Shown here: positions 24,047-33,953 of the stretch, in pieces
How positions within the stretch are numbered: position 1 is the first letter of the stretch
Layout of the letters: each line of letters starts with the position of its first letter
Source: JAHDHW01 sp963793295
GTDB taxonomy: Bacteria; Bacteroidota; Bacteroidia; Chitinophagales; Saprospiraceae
Reading direction: 5' to 3'
DNA: 64,000 nt
Assembly (NCBI GenBank): GCA_963793295.1
Contig: CAWBZX010000042.1
Location: 124,001-188,000 of the forward strand
Position numbers and translations under genes: made by a program
Notes under the pieces: generated by a model
Told to the model about the DNA's origin: nothing
The model's database searches: none
The model's input: the letters and a program-made list of their open reading frames with translations, nothing else

Positions 24047-26836
24047 ATGAAAAAGATTTTTACAACCTTATTATTCACAAGCATGGCGATCTTTGCATTT
24101 GCACAGGGGGCCATTACAGGAACAGTATTAGATTCCGAAACGGGGGAAGCCCTGATTGGAGCTACAGTAATGAATACGGCCACCAATATGGGGACGGTTA
24201 CCGACCTTGATGGTTCGTTTACACTTAAGGATGTCAATGCGGGTAAGTGTGTACTTGAGATTTCATTTATCGGATACACGGCTATTGAAGTGGAAGTGAC
24301 TGTTGGAAGCGGCGATGCTTCAGCAGGCAAGATCGAAATGAAAGCAGATGCCATTGGTTTGGCTCAGGTAAATGTAGTTGCTCAAATAGCAATTGACCGA
24401 AAGACCCCCGTTGCGGTTTCGACAATCAGTGCTGAACAAATTGAAACTAAGATGGGAAATCAGGAATTTACTGAAGTAATGAAATTTTCTCCTTCAATAA
24501 CTGCAACTAAAAATAGTAGTAGTGGTGGTAATTCCGGAGGTTATGGAGATGGAAGTATTGCAGTACGTGGGTTTGCTCAGGAAAATGTTGCCCTCCTCAT
24601 TAACGGTATTCCTGTTAATGGAATGGAAGACAATAAAATTTATTGGTCAAACTGGGCAGGATTGGGTGATGTTACTCGAACGATTCAGATCCAAAGAGGT
24701 TTGGGAACTACCGCTCTTTCAGTTGCTTCCATTGGAGGAACAATCAATATTGTTACAAAAACTACTGATCAGAAAAAAGGTGGTGCTGTAACAACAAGCA
24801 TTGGTAATGATGGCTGGAAAAAAGTTGGTCTTACTTTAAGTACAGGTAAACTCGATAACGGTTGGGCTTTCACATTTTCTGGCTCAAGAACTACTGCTGA
24901 CGGTTATATTGAAGCAGGTTATCTTGATGCCTGGAATTACTTTGGATCCATTGCCAAAATAATTGGTGACAACCACTTAGTAACATTGACAGGATTTGGA
25001 TCACCTCAAAGACATGGACAACGTGATTTTGCTCCAGGTATTGGTGTTCAAAGAGATGTTTACGGTACAAAATGGAACGACGATTCTGGTTCATATAAAA
25101 ATGGACAGTATCTTTTTAGAGATAACTTTTACCACAAACCTCAGGTTGGTTTGAACTGGTTCTGGACGATGAAGGAAAACTTAACCTGGTCAAATTCTGT
25201 ATACGTTTCTGTTGGGCGTGGTGGTGGTACGGGAGATATTGGGGGGTTGGTTAGAGGCGATGGAGCTTACAGAGCGCGCGAATTTAGGCAAGCTAAAGAT
25301 GGATATGGACACCAACAATTTGGTGAATATGAAAAATACCATCTCGGTCAAACAAACGCTCTCTATGACACAGCAATGGCAGCTCTAAATTATGAGTTTG
25401 CAAATGGAGACAGTGGTACGGGCCAGGTTGCTGCAAATGGCGTCAACGGTCTCATCAAACGTGCTTCAATGAATGAGCACCAATGGTATGGATGGCTTTC
25501 AAAAATAAATACTGAGCTTAGTTCAAACCTTAACTTTCAAGCAGGACTGGATATGAGATGGTATACAGGATCACATTATCGTAAGACAATTGATCTTTTT
25601 GGAGCTGATTATTGGTTCGATGATGACAATATTAATAACCAGAATGATTGGTTAGACATCAATGGTGATGGCGTGAAAGATGCTAATGAAATGGGGGTTT
25701 TAGTAAGACCTAAAAATGATGCAGCTAATAAGTTATTCGGTACGGTTGATGAAAATGAAAGAATAGACTACTACAATGATGAAAACATCAATTGGTATGG
25801 AGCTTTTGCTCGTTTAGAATATAGTACAGGCGCACTATCTGCTTTCGCATCTGCATCTGTCAATTATACTCAAATGAGAAGAATTGATTTCTTCAATAAA
25901 CGCCCAGGTGATCAAACTACGGATTGGTCCAACTTTACTGGATTCACTGGGAAATTAGGTGCAAACTATAATATCAATGAGCAAAATAATGTGTTTGCTA
26001 ATGTAGGTTACATTTCTCGTGCTCCATATTTTGATGCTTTGTATCCTACTTTTGACAATGATGCGCTTAATATGGATGCTAAAAACGAGCAAATACTGGC
26101 CGCAGAAATCGGTTATGGTTACCGATCTAGAATTTTCCGAGCTAATGTAAATGGCTATTATACAAATTGGAGTGATAAAACAGAATTGACTTCTTTCACC
26201 ACTTCTGAAGGTGTATACTTCTTAAACTTGTTAGGAGTTGATGCATTGCATATGGGGGTTGAAGTTGACTTTTCTGTAACCGTAGCAAGACCACTCAGCT
26301 TGAATGGATTCCTTGCTATTGGTAACTGGGAATGGAAAAATAACCCATCAGGATCTGTATCTGATGATGCCAATAATGTAGTGGGAGAATCTACTTTGTA
26401 CCTTGATGGTATCAAAGTTGGAAACGCTGCTCAATCTTCATATGGAATTGGACTTGACTGGACGATTGTTGAATCACTTTCGTTTGATTGGCAAACATTA
26501 TTCTACGATGATTATTACGCCAATTTTAATCCTGAAGATCGAGATGATCCAGATCTTGCAGGTGTTCAGCCATTAAAATTGCCTTTCTATTCATTGACAG
26601 ATATTGGATTGACATGGCGATTTAAATTTATTGGGCAGAATGCGTATCTCAGAGCAAATGTGAACAACTTGTTTGATGAGCAATATGTTTCCTGGGCTCA
26701 GGACAATATAGATCCTGAAGACAAAGGCATCAATGATGATAGAAATTCAGATGCTTATAAGGATAAATTAGATGGTGCACGTGGCTGGTGGGGATTTGGA
26801 AGAACCTGGAATGCTACTTTCAAAATGCATTTCTAG
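24047..26836 (+). CDS. TonB-dependent outer-membrane receptor with carboxypeptidase-like regulatory domain
   Basis: A 929-residue outer-membrane active transporter. Signal peptide MKKIFTTLLFTSMAIFAFAQ, then a CarboxypepD_reg-like domain (about 20-105: GAITGTVLDSETGEALIGAT...GSFTLKDVNAG). The plug follows (~115-235: STISAEQIETKMG, GSIAVRGFAQENVALLINGI, IQIQRGLGTTALSVASIGGT, INIVTKTT), then a C-terminal beta-barrel ending in F as expected for BAM recognition. There is no SusD-like partner, so it is not a standard glycan PUL pair. The substrate (siderophore, cobamide, peptide or other) cannot be inferred. A strong terminator follows. Confidence 0.95.
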   Translation: MKKIFTTLLFTSMAIFAFAQGAITGTVLDSETGEALIGATVMNTATNMGTVTDLDGSFTLKDVNAGKCVLEISFIGYTAIEVEVTVGSGDASAGKIEMKADAIGLAQVNVVAQIAIDRKTPVAVSTISAEQIETKMGNQEFTEVMKFSPSITATKNSSSGGNSGGYGDGSIAVRGFAQENVALLINGIPVNGMEDNKIYWSNWAGLGDVTRTIQIQRGLGTTALSVASIGGTINIVTKTTDQKKGGAVTTSIGNDGWKKVGLTLSTGKLDNGWAFTFSGSRTTADGYIEAGYLDAWNYFGSIAKIIGDNHLVTLTGFGSPQRHGQRDFAPGIGVQRDVYGTKWNDDSGSYKNGQYLFRDNFYHKPQVGLNWFWTMKENLTWSNSVYVSVGRGGGTGDIGGLVRGDGAYRAREFRQAKDGYGHQQFGEYEKYHLGQTNALYDTAMAALNYEFANGDSGTGQVAANGVNGLIKRASMNEHQWYGWLSKINTELSSNLNFQAGLDMRWYTGSHYRKTIDLFGADYWFDDDNINNQNDWLDINGDGVKDANEMGVLVRPKNDAANKLFGTVDENERIDYYNDENINWYGAFARLEYSTGALSAFASASVNYTQMRRIDFFNKRPGDQTTDWSNFTGFTGKLGANYNINEQNNVFANVGYISRAPYFDALYPTFDNDALNMDAKNEQILAAEIGYGYRSRIFRANVNGYYTNWSDKTELTSFTTSEGVYFLNLLGVDALHMGVEVDFSVTVARPLSLNGFLAIGNWEWKNNPSGSVSDDANNVVGESTLYLDGIKVGNAAQSSYGIGLDWTIVESLSFDWQTLFYDDYYANFNPEDRDDPDLAGVQPLKLPFYSLTDIGLTWRFKFIGQNAYLRANVNNLFDEQYVSWAQDNIDPEDKGINDDRNSDAYKDKLDGARGWWGFGRTWNATFKMHF

Positions 26837-26860
26837 TCTTTTAATTTTAAGTTTAAAAAA

Positions 26861-26893
26861 AGCCATTCTGGATTTTCCAGAATGGCTTTTTTT
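26861..26893 (+). terminator. Rho-independent terminator after TonB-dependent receptor
   Basis: Perfect 12-bp stem AGCCATTCTGGA (26861-26872) with TCCAGAATGGCT (26876-26887), three-base loop, then T run to 26893, preceded by an A run so it may also work in reverse. Confidence 0.92.
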
Positions 26894-26966
26894 AGTTAAT
26901 TGATAATGACTATTAGCTATTATCAAACAAAACCTTGATTATATTTTAATTTGCCTTAATATCAAT

Positions 26967-26974
26967 TAATTTTG
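26967..26974 (+). promoter_or_regulatory. Candidate -7 promoter element for cupredoxin/lamin-tail gene
   Basis: TAATTTTG matches TAnnTTTG, 40 bp before the ATG at 27015. A TTG at 26951 is too close for a standard -33 element. Confidence 0.4.
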
Positions 26975-27014
26975 CAATTCACAAATTATTTCTAACTCAA
27001 TTAATAAAAAACAA

Positions 27015-29606
27015 ATGAAAAAAATCTTACACTCTTTTTTTATTCTATTATTATGTTCTTCAGCCATAGGGGCTCAAACTATGATTAATGTTGCTCCTTT
27101 TAGTTTTACACCTGCAGATATTACAATCTCTGTTGGCGAAACTGTTCAGTGGGATAATACCAGCGGAACACACAATGTAAATGGTAGCCAGGCAACTTAT
27201 CCGGGAAATCCCGAAGATTTCTTTAGTGGCATAGCGGCGATAGCTCCCTGGACTTTTTCCCATACTTTTAATACCCCTGGGCAGTACAATTACCAATGTG
27301 ATCCACATGTTGGTATGGGCATGATTGGTTCGATCACAGTAGAAGCTCCTGTTTTAACAAACGCGCTGTTAATTGCTGGTGTTTTTGATGCCCAACCCGC
27401 AGCTGCCGGAACAAAAGGGATCGAACTTTATGCCCTTGAAGATATCGCTGACCTAAGTGTTTTTGGATTAGGATCGGCTAACAATGGAGGTGGATCAGAT
27501 GGTCAGGAATTCACTTTTCCAGCTGTTTCAGTAAGTGCCGGCGATTGTTTTTACGTTGCTGATGATGCTACCAAATTTGCAGATTTTTTTGGATTTAATG
27601 CAGATTTTATAGAAGGATCCGGCTCTGCCACTGCCACCGGAATCAATGGTGATGATGCAGTCGAATTATTTGAAAATGGAGTCGTCATCGATGTATTCGG
27701 TGATATTAATGTGGATGGAACGGGTGAACCTTGGGAACATCTCGACGGTTGGGCTTACCGGAAAAATGCTACCGGACCTGATGGATCTACTTTTGTACTC
27801 GACAATTGGACTTTTAGTGGCATTGATGGATTAGACGGCGCACCTACAAATGCGGAAGCCCCAGTACCTTATAACAACTGTGCCTATTCGCTGTCAGATT
27901 TGACCAACGCGCTCCTAATTGCTGGTTTATTTGACGCCCAACCTGCCGCTTCCGGAGCAAAAGGTATAGAACTTTATGCGCTTGAAGACATTGCTGATTT
28001 GAGTGTTTTTGGATTAGGATCAGCTAATAATGGAGGAGGATCTGACAGCATAGAATTTACTTTTCCTGTTGTTTCAGTAAATGCTGGTGATTGTTTTTAT
28101 GTTACTGATGATTCCACCAAATTTGCAGATTTCTTTGGATTTAATGCTGACTTTGTTGAAGGCTCCGGTTCTGCTACCGCCACAGGAATCAATGGCGATG
28201 ATGCAGTTGAATTATTTGAAAATGGAGTGGTCATCGATGTTTTTGGTGATATTAATGTTGATGGCACTGGAGAACCCTGGGAACATCTCGATGGCTGGGC
28301 TTACCGAAAAAATGCTACCGGACCTGATGGATCTACTTTTGTGCTCGACAACTGGACTTTTAGTGGCATTGATGGATTAGACGGCGCACCTACAAATGCG
28401 GAAGCCCCTGTACCTTTTCCAAATTGTACTTATTCGCCTGTACCTCCTTCAATTCTTCAGGCCAATGATGATTCTGAGACTATTGAAATAAACGAAATGA
28501 TCAATATTAATGTCTTATCTAACGATGATTTACCATTTGGTTATGAAACAGTTACTATTGACATGGATCCGTCCAATGGATCTGCGATGGTAATCATGGT
28601 CGATGGAAGTATCGATTATACGCCTGAAATGGATTATTGTGGTGATGATAGTTTTACTTATACCGTTTGTGATCTTACGTCATGCGACACAGCAACAGTT
28701 TCCATTACCATCAATTGCCCAATTTCTTATCCTAAATATTCGATTTCGCAGATAAATACGGTAGATTCTGAAGGAGTAGCCGACTCATTGGAGGTAACTT
28801 GCGAGATTGGAGGTATTATTTATGGGACGAATTTAAGACCACCCAATGGACTAACACATACAATAATTGATAGGGATGATGCAGATGAAGGAATTGGCCT
28901 TTTTAGTAATAGCCAAAATTTTGGCGTGACCCTAAATGAAGGAGATTCTGTTGTTGTTCGTGGTGAGATCGATCAATTTGGTGGATTGACTCAGATTGTA
29001 GTTGATACTATTTGGGTTGTATCTTCGGGAAATGATATGCACGATCCGGCGGTTGTTACCTCAATCTCAGAAGTTACTGAATCAAAGTTGATAAAATTTG
29101 AAAATATGACCTTTGTTGATGTTGCCACGGATTGGACTGGATCTGGTTCTGGATTTGATGTTAGAATTACTGACGGGACCAACGAATTTAATCTGCGGAT
29201 CGACAACGATGTTGATTTGTACAGCATGCCCGCGCCAACATTTACAAATTTCAATGTGACTGGGCTAGGAGGACAATTTGATGGTTTTACTCCACCTTAT
29301 TTAGATGGTTACCAAATATTGCCAAGATATATGCAAGATCTGGAAGAAATTGTAGGTGTGGTTGATCCTGAGATTGGAAATAGTGTTGAATTCTATCCGA
29401 ATCCGGTTGCAGATATACTTAATATCAAAACCGAGATTAGTATCGATGCTATTCAAATTTCTAATGTTTTAGGACAGAAAGTGATGAATATCATCAAACC
29501 TCAAAACGCTGAAGAATTAAATGTAAGAAATTTATCTCCAGGTATTTATGTGATCACATTTGTGAATCAGGATCGAATATGGTCCTCTCAATTTGTGAAG
29601 CAATAG
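27015..29606 (+). CDS. Secreted cupredoxin-lamin-tail-like multidomain protein with T9SS sorting domain
   Basis: An 863-residue exported protein. After a signal peptide (LHSFFILLLCSSAIGAQ) comes a plastocyanin-like domain (about 22-110) with all type 1 copper ligands visible: H53 in GTHNVNG, then C95, H98 and M103 in YQCDPHVGMGM. Two near-identical ~182-residue lamin-tail-like domains follow (about 116-297 and 298-479; KGIELYALEDIADLSVFGLG and NGDDAVELFENGVVIDVFGD in both). Next are an Ig/cadherin-like domain (QANDDSETIEIN to VSITINC) and an OB-fold-like stretch (~575-775). The type A sorting domain starts at EFYPNPVADILNIK and ends at WSSQFVKQ. Likely cell-surface or secreted; copper binding is predicted, and function is unknown. 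Confidence 0.87.
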   Translation: MKKILHSFFILLLCSSAIGAQTMINVAPFSFTPADITISVGETVQWDNTSGTHNVNGSQATYPGNPEDFFSGIAAIAPWTFSHTFNTPGQYNYQCDPHVGMGMIGSITVEAPVLTNALLIAGVFDAQPAAAGTKGIELYALEDIADLSVFGLGSANNGGGSDGQEFTFPAVSVSAGDCFYVADDATKFADFFGFNADFIEGSGSATATGINGDDAVELFENGVVIDVFGDINVDGTGEPWEHLDGWAYRKNATGPDGSTFVLDNWTFSGIDGLDGAPTNAEAPVPYNNCAYSLSDLTNALLIAGLFDAQPAASGAKGIELYALEDIADLSVFGLGSANNGGGSDSIEFTFPVVSVNAGDCFYVTDDSTKFADFFGFNADFVEGSGSATATGINGDDAVELFENGVVIDVFGDINVDGTGEPWEHLDGWAYRKNATGPDGSTFVLDNWTFSGIDGLDGAPTNAEAPVPFPNCTYSPVPPSILQANDDSETIEINEMININVLSNDDLPFGYETVTIDMDPSNGSAMVIMVDGSIDYTPEMDYCGDDSFTYTVCDLTSCDTATVSITINCPISYPKYSISQINTVDSEGVADSLEVTCEIGGIIYGTNLRPPNGLTHTIIDRDDADEGIGLFSNSQNFGVTLNEGDSVVVRGEIDQFGGLTQIVVDTIWVVSSGNDMHDPAVVTSISEVTESKLIKFENMTFVDVATDWTGSGSGFDVRITDGTNEFNLRIDNDVDLYSMPAPTFTNFNVTGLGGQFDGFTPPYLDGYQILPRYMQDLEEIVGVVDPEIGNSVEFYPNPVADILNIKTEISIDAIQISNVLGQKVMNIIKPQNAEELNVRNLSPGIYVITFVNQDRIWSSQFVKQ
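27361..28435 (+). repeat. Tandem 546-bp in-frame duplication
   Basis: Two head-to-tail copies with a 546-bp period (182 codons): copy 1 starts at 27361 and copy 2 at 27907. The 3' halves are almost identical at nucleotide level (for example TTTTAGTGGCATTGATGGAT recurs), while the 5' halves differ mainly at silent sites. This indicates a recent duplication or ongoing gene conversion. Confidence 0.9.
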
Positions 29607-29626
29607 TTTAAAAAATTGACCTTTTT

Positions 29627-29663
29627 AATGTCCTGAAAGTAGTTGCTTTCGGGACATTTTTTT
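29627..29663 (+). terminator. Rho-independent terminator
   Basis: Stem AATGTCCTGAAAG (29627-29639) pairs with CTTTCGGGACATT (29646-29658) with one G-U, six-base loop, then continuing T run to 29663. It ends the cupredoxin/lamin-tail gene. Confidence 0.88.
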
Positions 29664-29677
29664 AACCATAAAAAATA

Positions 29678-30448
29678 ATGAAACCTAAAATTGGAATTGC
29701 GCTGAGTGGAGGAGGAGCGCGAGGTATTGCTCATATTGGCGTATTAAAAGCATTGGAAGAAAATAGTATTTTCCCTGATGTTGTTTCGGGAGCAAGTGCG
29801 GGATCAATTGTTGGTGCACTGTATGCTGCCGGCAAAAAACCAATGGAGATTTTAAAGTTTGTTGAAAAAAGTAAGATCTATAAAACCATTAGATTTGGAA
29901 TGCCATTAAAGGGCTTAACGGATCTTTCCTATCTCTCGGAGTTGCTGGCAGAAAACATCAAAGAGGATCGTTTTGAATCACTGTCTAAAAAGCTGTTTAT
30001 TGCTGTTTCCAATTTAAATACGGGGGAATTAGAAATAGTAAGCAAAGGAAAATTATTTGATTTTGTAGTAGCTTCCTCTTCTATTCCATTCGTTTTTAAG
30101 CCGGTTCTAATCAACGGTCAATATTATGTGGATGGTGGTTTGATGAATAATTTACCAGCAGAATCTATCCGGAAAAAGATAGAATACCTGATCGGTGTAA
30201 ATGTAATGCCCATCTTGAAAAATGAAAAGGAAGATTTTCAAAATATGCTCCGAATAGGAAGTAGGATGTTTGAAATGTCTATTTGGACAAATACTAAACC
30301 CAGTTTAGACCTTTGTGATGTTGTGATTGAACCCCAAGGATTAGTTGATTATAATATCTTCAGCTTTAATAAACTCAATGAATTGTATGAAATCGGGTAC
30401 GAGGCGGCTATGGATAAAATGGCACAGATCAAAAGTATGATCGCTTAA
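29678..30448 (+). CDS. Patatin-like phospholipase
   Basis: A 256-residue cytoplasmic serine acyl hydrolase of the patatin (RssA-like) family. The oxyanion-hole motif is ALSGGGARGIAHIGVLKAL, the nucleophile elbow VSGASAGSIVG with S40, and the catalytic Asp is in YYVDGGLMNNLP (D152). No signal peptide or membrane segment. RssA-type proteins are presumed lipid esterases of unknown substrate. Encoded right after a terminator, so transcribed separately; convergent with the phosphoribosyltransferase gene. Confidence 0.93.
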   Translation: MKPKIGIALSGGGARGIAHIGVLKALEENSIFPDVVSGASAGSIVGALYAAGKKPMEILKFVEKSKIYKTIRFGMPLKGLTDLSYLSELLAENIKEDRFESLSKKLFIAVSNLNTGELEIVSKGKLFDFVVASSSIPFVFKPVLINGQYYVDGGLMNNLPAESIRKKIEYLIGVNVMPILKNEKEDFQNMLRIGSRMFEMSIWTNTKPSLDLCDVVIEPQGLVDYNIFSFNKLNELYEIGYEAAMDKMAQIKSMIA

Positions 30449-30489
30449 GTTACAAAGTATTAAATTATTGCATACTGACTTTACTTTTC

Positions 30490-30996
30490 TTAAACAAGAA
30501 AAACAGCCTCATCATCAACCCCAAGGATTTGGACATCTATGTTTTCATGAAGTGTGGTCGCAAGTGAAAGTCCCTTATAATCCACTTTAATGGGGAAAGA
30601 TTTGTGCTGACGGTCCACCAATACGGCGACTTCAACTTTTTTCGGAAGAATATTCAGTAAAGGTTTGAATGCATAAAAGATAGTTCGACCCGTATTGGCC
30701 ACATCATCAACAATGATGATGACTTTATTTTCAATTTGTTCTACAGGTATGCCGATGCTTATTTCATTTTGCAGAGGATTAGCAGGGCTAAGTTGGATAG
30801 GCGTCAAAGTAAACTTTATGTCCGATATTTTTTTCAAATGCTTATAGATCATTTTGGCGAAACCCATACCGTTGTTATTGATTCCTGCCAGAATAATTTC
30901 TTCTTCGCCAAAATTATTTTCTAATATTTGAATGGCGAGTCGCTTTATCTTTTGTTTGATTTGCCGATCGTCAAGAAGTTTTAAGCTCTTTGTCAT
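30490..30996 (-). CDS. Type I phosphoribosyltransferase (PyrR/HPRT-like)
   Basis: A 168-residue cytoplasmic protein with the PRPP-binding motif VIIIVDDVANTGRTIFYA (about 92-109). An N-terminal core has IILAGINNNGMGFAK, and a flexible loop sits around TPIQLSPANPLQNE. Length and overall pattern resemble PyrR or hypoxanthine-type transferases, as commonly annotated in Bacteroidota. Without attenuator sequences or pyrimidine genes nearby, the nucleobase specificity cannot be assigned. Divergent from the membrane Fe-S gene. Confidence 0.85.
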   Translation of the reverse strand: MTKSLKLLDDRQIKQKIKRLAIQILENNFGEEEIILAGINNNGMGFAKMIYKHLKKISDIKFTLTPIQLSPANPLQNEISIGIPVEQIENKVIIIVDDVANTGRTIFYAFKPLLNILPKKVEVAVLVDRQHKSFPIKVDYKGLSLATTLHENIDVQILGVDDEAVFLV

Positions 30997-31119
30997 AAAA
31001 TGGGAGAATTAAAAAATATTGATCTTTAATGAAAATAGGCTCGCATTATTTTTCATAATGCTGCTTTACATTGTATTTTTAACGCCATCAAAAATAGCTA
31101 AAAACCTGTTTCTTGCCCT

Positions 31120-32502
31120 ATGATTCAACAAATAATTTTTTCGGTAGTCACTATCTTAGCACTGGCTTATGCTTTTCGACAGTTTATGCGGATTCGTCGG
31201 AATATCCTTCTTGGCAAAGATGAAAAGATAGACGACAAAAAAGGTGAGCGCTGGAATAATGTTTTTTTGATAGCCTTTGGTCAGAAAAAAATGTTCAAAA
31301 GATGGATTCCGGCTATTTTTCACTTTTTCATTTATTTTGCATTTCTGCTTACTCAAATTGAATTAATCGAAATTTTTATTGATGGTTTCTTTGGGCAACA
31401 TCGTTTTTTCGCTACCCGATTAGGAGGATTTTATACTTTTCTCATCAGCTTTATTGAAATACTTTCTTTATTGGCCTTTGTGGCGACTTTTGTATTTCTC
31501 GCCAGAAGGAATCTTTTAAAGATACCACGCTTTCACAAAGCTGAAATGACCTGGTGGCCGAAACTTGACGGTAATTTAATTCTTCTTGGTGAGTTGGCTT
31601 TGTTGATTGGTATCTTTTCAATGAATGGCGCAGATACTGTTTTGCAACAACTTGATCCACAACATTATACTAATACCGGGACCTTGGCGGTCAGTGGTTG
31701 GCTTGGACCAGCATTATTTGGAGGTTTGAATGAAGGAGCTTTGGTCGTTATGGAACGCTTTGGATGGTGGCTGCATATTTTAGTGGTGTTTGCTTTTTTA
31801 AACTACCTGCCTCATTCTAAGCATTTACATATACTTTTTGCATTTCCAAATACCTATTATGCCAAATTGACGCCAATGGGAGAGATTGAAAACATGCCTG
31901 AAGTTATGAATGAAGTTAAATCTATGATGGGTTTGACTGAAGAAAGCGAGGCAGCGATGACGGAGGAAGAACTTCCGGAATTTGGAGCCAATGATGTCTT
32001 CGCTTTAAGCTGGAAAAATATTTTAGATGCATTCACCTGCACGGAGTGTGGCCGTTGCACATCGGTTTGCCCGGCGAATATCACTGGCAAAAAACTGTCT
32101 CCTAGAAAGATACTGATGGATATTCGGGATCGGACGGAAGAGATTGGAAGGAACCTTGACAGTAATGACCAGCAATTTGTAAAAGAAGATTTGCGAAGCG
32201 AAGGTGTTAAACTGACGAAAGAAAATTACGATGATGGAAAATCACTTTTCGATTATATCAGTACCGAAGAGCTGCATGCATGCACCACTTGTAATGCTTG
32301 TGTAGAAGCTTGCCCTGTTTTAATAAACCCTTTGGATCCTATTCTGAAAATGCGCCGCTACGAGATTTTAACTCAATCAGCTGGCCCTTCAGATTGGGTA
32401 CCTATGTTTACAAGTATTGAAAATAGTGGCTCTGTTTGGCAGGTTCCGGATGAACGGGTCAAATGGGCAAAGGATGCTGTTGAAAGTGATGCAAAAAATT
32501 GA
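31120..32502 (+). CDS. Membrane-bound (4Fe-4S) protein, HdrC/NarI-like electron-transfer subunit
   Basis: A 460-residue inner-membrane redox protein. The N-terminal half has about five transmembrane helices (near 1-22, 60-85, 104-128, 148-170, 213-235) with intramembrane histidines (AIFHFFIYF, WWLHILVVF), like NarI/HdrE-type cytochrome b or quinone-interacting domains. The cytoplasmic C-terminal half has two classical 4Fe-4S motifs: CTECGRCTSVCP (C307, C310, C313, C317) and CTTCNACVEACP (C388, C391, C394, C398). Probably passes electrons between a cytoplasmic donor and the quinone pool with a CCG-domain partner, encoded at 34982 after two unrelated genes. Donor unknown. Confidence 0.9.
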   Translation: MIQQIIFSVVTILALAYAFRQFMRIRRNILLGKDEKIDDKKGERWNNVFLIAFGQKKMFKRWIPAIFHFFIYFAFLLTQIELIEIFIDGFFGQHRFFATRLGGFYTFLISFIEILSLLAFVATFVFLARRNLLKIPRFHKAEMTWWPKLDGNLILLGELALLIGIFSMNGADTVLQQLDPQHYTNTGTLAVSGWLGPALFGGLNEGALVVMERFGWWLHILVVFAFLNYLPHSKHLHILFAFPNTYYAKLTPMGEIENMPEVMNEVKSMMGLTEESEAAMTEEELPEFGANDVFALSWKNILDAFTCTECGRCTSVCPANITGKKLSPRKILMDIRDRTEEIGRNLDSNDQQFVKEDLRSEGVKLTKENYDDGKSLFDYISTEELHACTTCNACVEACPVLINPLDPILKMRRYEILTQSAGPSDWVPMFTSIENSGSVWQVPDERVKWAKDAVESDAKN

Positions 32503-32514
32503 ATAAATAGAACT

Positions 32515-33918
32515 ATGAAAAATCTGATTTTTACAATTATTTGTTTTTTCCTGTTTCAATTCCTGCAAGCTCAAACCTGGCAAAAGGTTTCTGCAGGAGC
32601 TGAGTTTTCAGTAGCCCTTCGATCTGATGGAACACTTTGGTCCTGGGGTTTCAATGGAAATGGACAACTTGGTAGTAATTCGAGTAATCTTTCAGAAGAT
32701 ATACCACAGCAGGTAGGTGAAGGGAATAATTGGCTCGATGTGGCAACTGGTGGCTTTCATTGCTTGGCTTTGAAAAATGATAGTACTTTGTGGGCCTGGG
32801 GATTAAATGGAAGTGGTCAATTAGGTACAGGCAACGTCGCTCAGCAAAGCGCCCCAGTTCAAATAGGTACTGACACCGATTGGAAATATATTGAAGGGGG
32901 GCAGGCACATTCTTTGGCAATAAAGGAAAATGGAACGCTTTGGGCCTGGGGTTTTAATACTTTCGGTCAATTAGGAAATAATTCAACCGTTGATTTAAAC
33001 GAGCCAACACAAATTGGAACAGACAATGATTGGTGGATTGTTAAAGGGGGAGGAGGTCATACGATAGCTTTGAAAACCGATGGCAGCTTATGGGCTTGGG
33101 GAGCAAATTTTAACGGTCAATTAGGTAGTGGCAATACAAGCTCATTTCCTGTCCCCACGATGATTAGTGCTGAAGATTGGAAGGATATTGATGCTGGCTT
33201 TGAATTTTCTTTAGGGATCAAAGAAGACGGCTCGCTTTGTTCATGGGGTTTCAATGGAAATGGTCAATTGGGAAATGGCTCAACTTCAGAAGTCAACGTT
33301 CCGACACAGATTTCTGATACCATTAACTTCGTTTCAGTTTCGGCCGGGTCAGCATATGGAGTTGCAATCAGTGAAAATCAAGAACTCTTTGGCTGGGGAG
33401 CAAATTTATATGGGGAGCTTGGATTAGGCAATACCATTCAGCAAAACAATGTATCTCAAGTTGGGTTGGATAATGATTGGCAAGCAATTTCTGCTGCGGA
33501 GGGTGCCGCAACTACTTTCGTTTTCGGATTCCATACCTTGGGACTTAGAAGTTCAGAAGAGGATATTTGTGTTGCAGGAGCCAATTATGTAGGACAGCTT
33601 GGCAATGGTTCCACGGCTAGTGAATCAACATTTTCGTGCAATATTGGAGGTGGTTTAGTTGATGCTAATTTTATAACAGTTGAAACCGAAAAAATTCGAT
33701 TTTATCCGAACCCTGTTAATGAAAACCAATTCACCGTTATTCAAAATACAGATGAATCAATGCTAATATTGACTGATCTCAATGGGAAAACATGGTTGAC
33801 TAAAAAACTCACAGAAAGATTACAGTTAGTTGAATGTTTTGGCTTACCATCAGGTTTATATATTATTACAATTCAAGGTGAGGATTGGATGTTTTCTGAT
33901 AAATTGATAAAATATTAA
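32515..33918 (+). CDS. RCC1-repeat secreted protein with T9SS sorting domain
   Basis: A 467-residue exported protein. Signal peptide MKNLIFTIICFFLFQFLQAQ is followed by seven or so RCC1-type propeller blades, each with the L-W-x-W-G-x-N-x-x-G-Q-L-G core (LWSWGFNGNGQLG, LWAWGLNGSGQLG, LWAWGFNTFGQLG, LWAWGANFNGQLG, LCSWGFNGNGQLG, LFGWGANLYGELG). The type A sorting domain starts at RFYPNPVNENQ and ends at MFSDKLIKY. A seven-bladed propeller at the cell surface is likely, with unknown partner. The gene begins 12 bp after the Fe-S gene stop, so it is probably in the same transcript although functionally unrelated. Confidence 0.92.
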   Translation: MKNLIFTIICFFLFQFLQAQTWQKVSAGAEFSVALRSDGTLWSWGFNGNGQLGSNSSNLSEDIPQQVGEGNNWLDVATGGFHCLALKNDSTLWAWGLNGSGQLGTGNVAQQSAPVQIGTDTDWKYIEGGQAHSLAIKENGTLWAWGFNTFGQLGNNSTVDLNEPTQIGTDNDWWIVKGGGGHTIALKTDGSLWAWGANFNGQLGSGNTSSFPVPTMISAEDWKDIDAGFEFSLGIKEDGSLCSWGFNGNGQLGNGSTSEVNVPTQISDTINFVSVSAGSAYGVAISENQELFGWGANLYGELGLGNTIQQNNVSQVGLDNDWQAISAAEGAATTFVFGFHTLGLRSSEEDICVAGANYVGQLGNGSTASESTFSCNIGGGLVDANFITVETEKIRFYPNPVNENQFTVIQNTDESMLILTDLNGKTWLTKKLTERLQLVECFGLPSGLYIITIQGEDWMFSDKLIKY

Positions 33919-33953
33919 ATGCTAGATAATTCAATAATCTTTTATTCGAAATA

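Noticed and set aside
31043..31061. 7-bp palindrome GCATTAT-TTTTC-ATAATGC between phosphoribosyltransferase and Fe-S genes
   Set aside because: Could be an operator, but short AT-rich inverted repeats are expected by chance in this sequence; no second site supports it.
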